64,000 bases of DNA from Cohnella rhizoplanae (GTDB lineage: Bacteria > Bacillota > Bacilli > Paenibacillales > Paenibacillaceae). The translations under genes were made by a program, and so were the position numbers. Numbering within the stretch: position 1 is the stretch's first letter; each line of letters opens with the position of its first letter. The DNA lies in NCBI RefSeq assembly GCF_948329515.1, contig NZ_CAOJCN010000016.1, forward strand, positions 1 through 64,000, written 5' to 3'. Positions 62,035 to 64,000 of this stretch are shown here, piece by piece. Below the pieces are notes generated by a model. The model was not told the DNA's origin. It saw only the letters and a list, made by a program, of their open reading frames with translations, and did no database searches.

Positions 62035-64000
62035 ATGTTCTGGACCATCGAAAAGCTGCAGAAAAGAATCGAAGAGTTATCCGAGTACCGGTACCGTCAT
62101 GCGATCGCGCTCGACGAGTGGGCGATGCAGGAGGACGTGTCGCAGGAGAACGGCGTCCAGCGCCCGCCCGAGCTTGCCGGGGAACTGACGATGCGCAAGG
62201 GCGACCGGTGGGTCGGCTACGATCGCTATGTCTGGCTGCGCCGCAACGTGCAGGTGCCCGCAGAGTGGCAAGGCCGGGAGATCGTCGGCCTGTTCGACTT
62301 CGGACTGACCGGAGCGGGCAATAACTCCGCATTCGAGTCATTGCTGTACGTGAACGGCCGTCCGTATCAAGGCGTCGACACGAACCACCGGGAGGTATTT
62401 CTCCCGGCCGACGCCGCGGGCGCCGACGTCGAGCTCGTCTTCCGTCTCTGGTCCGGACTCGAGGGCGGCGGAGGTCCGCGCGATCTGGAGCATCAGTTCA
62501 AGCGCGCCGAGCTCGCCGTGCTGGACGCGGCCGCCGACGATCTGTACTTCACCGGGCGCGCCGCGCTGGAGACGGCCAAGGTCCTCGAGGAATCCAATCC
62601 CGCCAAGCATGACCTGCTGACGGCGGCTGACCGCGCGTTCCGGCTCGTCGATTGGTCCCGGCCGGGCTCGGACGCCTTTTACGCATCGGTCGAACAGGCC
62701 GCGGACGCGCTGCGGTCGGAGCTGTCCAAGCTGGACAAGCACAGCTCGGTGACGGTCCGCGCCATCGGCCATACGCATATCGACGTCGCCTGGCTCTGGC
62801 GTCTGCGGCATACGCGCGAGAAGTCCGCAAGGTCGTTTTCCACGGTGCTCCGGCTGATGGAGAAGTACCCGGAGTACGTGTTCCTCCAGACGCAGCCTCA
62901 ATTGTACGCTTATCTGAAAAGAGACTATCCGGAGATCTACGACCAGATACGCGAGCGCGTGAAGGAAGGACGCTGGGAAGCCGGCGGCGCCATGTGGCTC
63001 GAGGCGGACTGCAATCTGACGAGCGGCGAATCGCTGGTCCGGCAGCTGCTGCACGGCACGCGGTTCTTCCGCGACGAATTCGGCGTCGAATGCGATTATC
63101 TGTGGCTGCCCGACGTGTTCGGCTATAGCTGGGCGCTGCCCCAGATCTTGCGGAAGTCCGGCATCAAGACGTTCATGACGACCAAGATCAGCTGGAGTCA
63201 ATACAATCGGATGCCGCACGATACGTTCAAGTGGCGGGGCATCGACGGCTCCGAGGTGCTGACGCACTTCATTACCACGCCCGATGTGGCGGACCCGAGC
63301 GTCTGGTGGTACACGTACAACGGCCAGATCGAGCCTTTTACCGTCAAAGGGATCTGGGATACGTACCGCGACAAGGATATTAATCGCGAGCTGCTGCTGT
63401 CGTACGGCTACGGAGACGGAGGCGGCGGCGTGAACCGGCATATGCTGGAGATGCGGCGTCGCCTGGACGAGATGCCCGGATTGCCCCGGATCGAGCCTGG
63501 GCGGGCGGGAGACTTTTTCGACAAGCTGCACGAGTCGGTGGAAAGCACGGACCGTTACGTCCATACGTGGGATGGAGAACTGTACCTGGAGTACCACCGC
63601 GGCACGTATACGAGCCAGGCGTTCGTCAAGCGGATGAACCGCAAGCTCGAGCTGATGTACCGCGAAGCGGAATGGCTGCATGCGCTCGGCGCGGCGGCGA
63701 ACGGCGGCGACTGGTCGGCGTACCCCGCCGAGAAGCTGCATGAAGGCTGGACGACGATCCTGCGCAATCAGTTCCACGACATTATCCCGGGCTCGTCCAT
63801 CGGGACGGTGTACGAGGACGCGCGGCTGGAATACGCCGAAGCCGAGCAGTGGGGGCGGGAAACGATCAACGCCGCCGCCGGCCGGCTCGCGCAGCCGTCC
63901 GCGGATGCGGGCCGGGTCGTCAGCGTGTATAACGGCGCCGCGTTCGACCGGACAGAGCTGGTCGAGATCGATCCCGCGGACGGCAACGGCAAAGGCGATA
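62035..64000 (+). CDS. GH38 alpha-mannosidase (partial, runs off window end)
   Basis: The first 655 residues are present, with no stop. An N-terminal domain (~1-240) precedes the GH38 barrel, beginning IGHTHIDVAWLWRLRHT (zinc His246, His248/Asp250), nucleophile Asp360 in WLPDVFGYSWALPQ, and QFHDIIPGSS near 578 at the start of the middle domain. It hydrolyses terminal alpha-mannose. No signal peptide is present. GGAGG precedes ATG 62035. Relatives are ~1000 residues, so roughly a third is missing. Confidence 0.95.
   Translation, partial: MFWTIEKLQKRIEELSEYRYRHAIALDEWAMQEDVSQENGVQRPPELAGELTMRKGDRWVGYDRYVWLRRNVQVPAEWQGREIVGLFDFGLTGAGNNSAFESLLYVNGRPYQGVDTNHREVFLPADAAGADVELVFRLWSGLEGGGGPRDLEHQFKRAELAVLDAAADDLYFTGRAALETAKVLEESNPAKHDLLTAADRAFRLVDWSRPGSDAFYASVEQAADALRSELSKLDKHSSVTVRAIGHTHIDVAWLWRLRHTREKSARSFSTVLRLMEKYPEYVFLQTQPQLYAYLKRDYPEIYDQIRERVKEGRWEAGGAMWLEADCNLTSGESLVRQLLHGTRFFRDEFGVECDYLWLPDVFGYSWALPQILRKSGIKTFMTTKISWSQYNRMPHDTFKWRGIDGSEVLTHFITTPDVADPSVWWYTYNGQIEPFTVKGIWDTYRDKDINRELLLSYGYGDGGGGVNRHMLEMRRRLDEMPGLPRIEPGRAGDFFDKLHESVESTDRYVHTWDGELYLEYHRGTYTSQAFVKRMNRKLELMYREAEWLHALGAAANGGDWSAYPAEKLHEGWTTILRNQFHDIIPGSSIGTVYEDARLEYAEAEQWGRETINAAAGRLAQPSADAGRVVSVYNGAAFDRTELVEIDPADGNGKGD

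Overview
The window looks like chromosome of a high-GC, spore-forming member of the Paenibacillaceae (Cohnella- or Paenibacillus-like). This is inferred from gene content: YheC/YheD spore-coat-type ATP-grasp proteins, an SLH-domain surface protein, YesM/YesN-type two-component control of LplB/YtcP-type sugar ABC transporters, many AraC/LacI/ROK regulators with glycoside hydrolases, CcpN and SR1P homologues, and strong GGAGG ribosome-binding sites with frequent TTG/GTG starts. No rRNA, tRNA, CRISPR array or prophage was seen.

Layout. 1-9.2 kb: GH29 alpha-L-fucosidase, a mutarotase-fold protein, a decayed IS1595-type transposase, and an AraC regulator divergent from a large DUF5107-TPR protein. 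The mutarotase-fold and DUF5107 genes share a near-identical promoter/upstream block. 9.3-15.7 kb: AAA ATPase, AraC regulator, sugar ABC transporter (binding protein, two permeases) and a Cys-type sulfatase. 15.9-18.8 kb: TIMP-like membrane protein, NAD(P)-binding protein, unknown protein, LrgA/LrgB pair. 18.8-30.0 kb: YesM/YesN-type kinase and regulator (minus strand), divergent from a second ABC transporter, a secreted beta-helix protein and a GH20-type hexosaminidase. 30.3-33.9 kb: formylglycine-generating enzyme (it should activate the sulfatase), two half-size chromate transporters, ROK regulator. 34-39.6 kb: epoxide hydrolase, XRE-cupin regulator divergent from tdh-kbl (threonine to glycine), aldo/keto reductase. 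39.8-45.2 kb: a double YheC/YheD ATP-grasp protein converging on an ATP-grasp/SLH-protein operon. 45.4-50.3 kb: DUF2975-XRE-methyltransferase operon, DUF948 and YflT-type stress proteins, PPK2, GNAT. 50.9-55.9 kb: a DGPF protein/ECF sigma module, hydrolase, second DGPF protein, DUF1801 protein, alkaline phosphatase. 56.3-60 kb: SR1P-like peptide, pyruvate phosphate dikinase and CcpN. 60.1-64 kb: LysE exporter, LacI regulator and a GH38 alpha-mannosidase that runs off the end.

Themes. Fucosidase, hexosaminidase, mannosidase, sulfatase plus its activator, a beta-helix protein and two sugar ABC transporters suggest growth on sulfated, fucosylated, host-type or algal glycans. Several regulator-operator pairs can be read directly: LacI (two near-identical palindromes), the AraC/DUF5107 regulon, tdh-kbl and SR1P-ppdK/CcpN. 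Unrelated intergenic tandem arrays, several with a 51-bp or 11-bp unit, sit just downstream of stop codons, and one ~36-bp motif is dispersed in three intergenic places.
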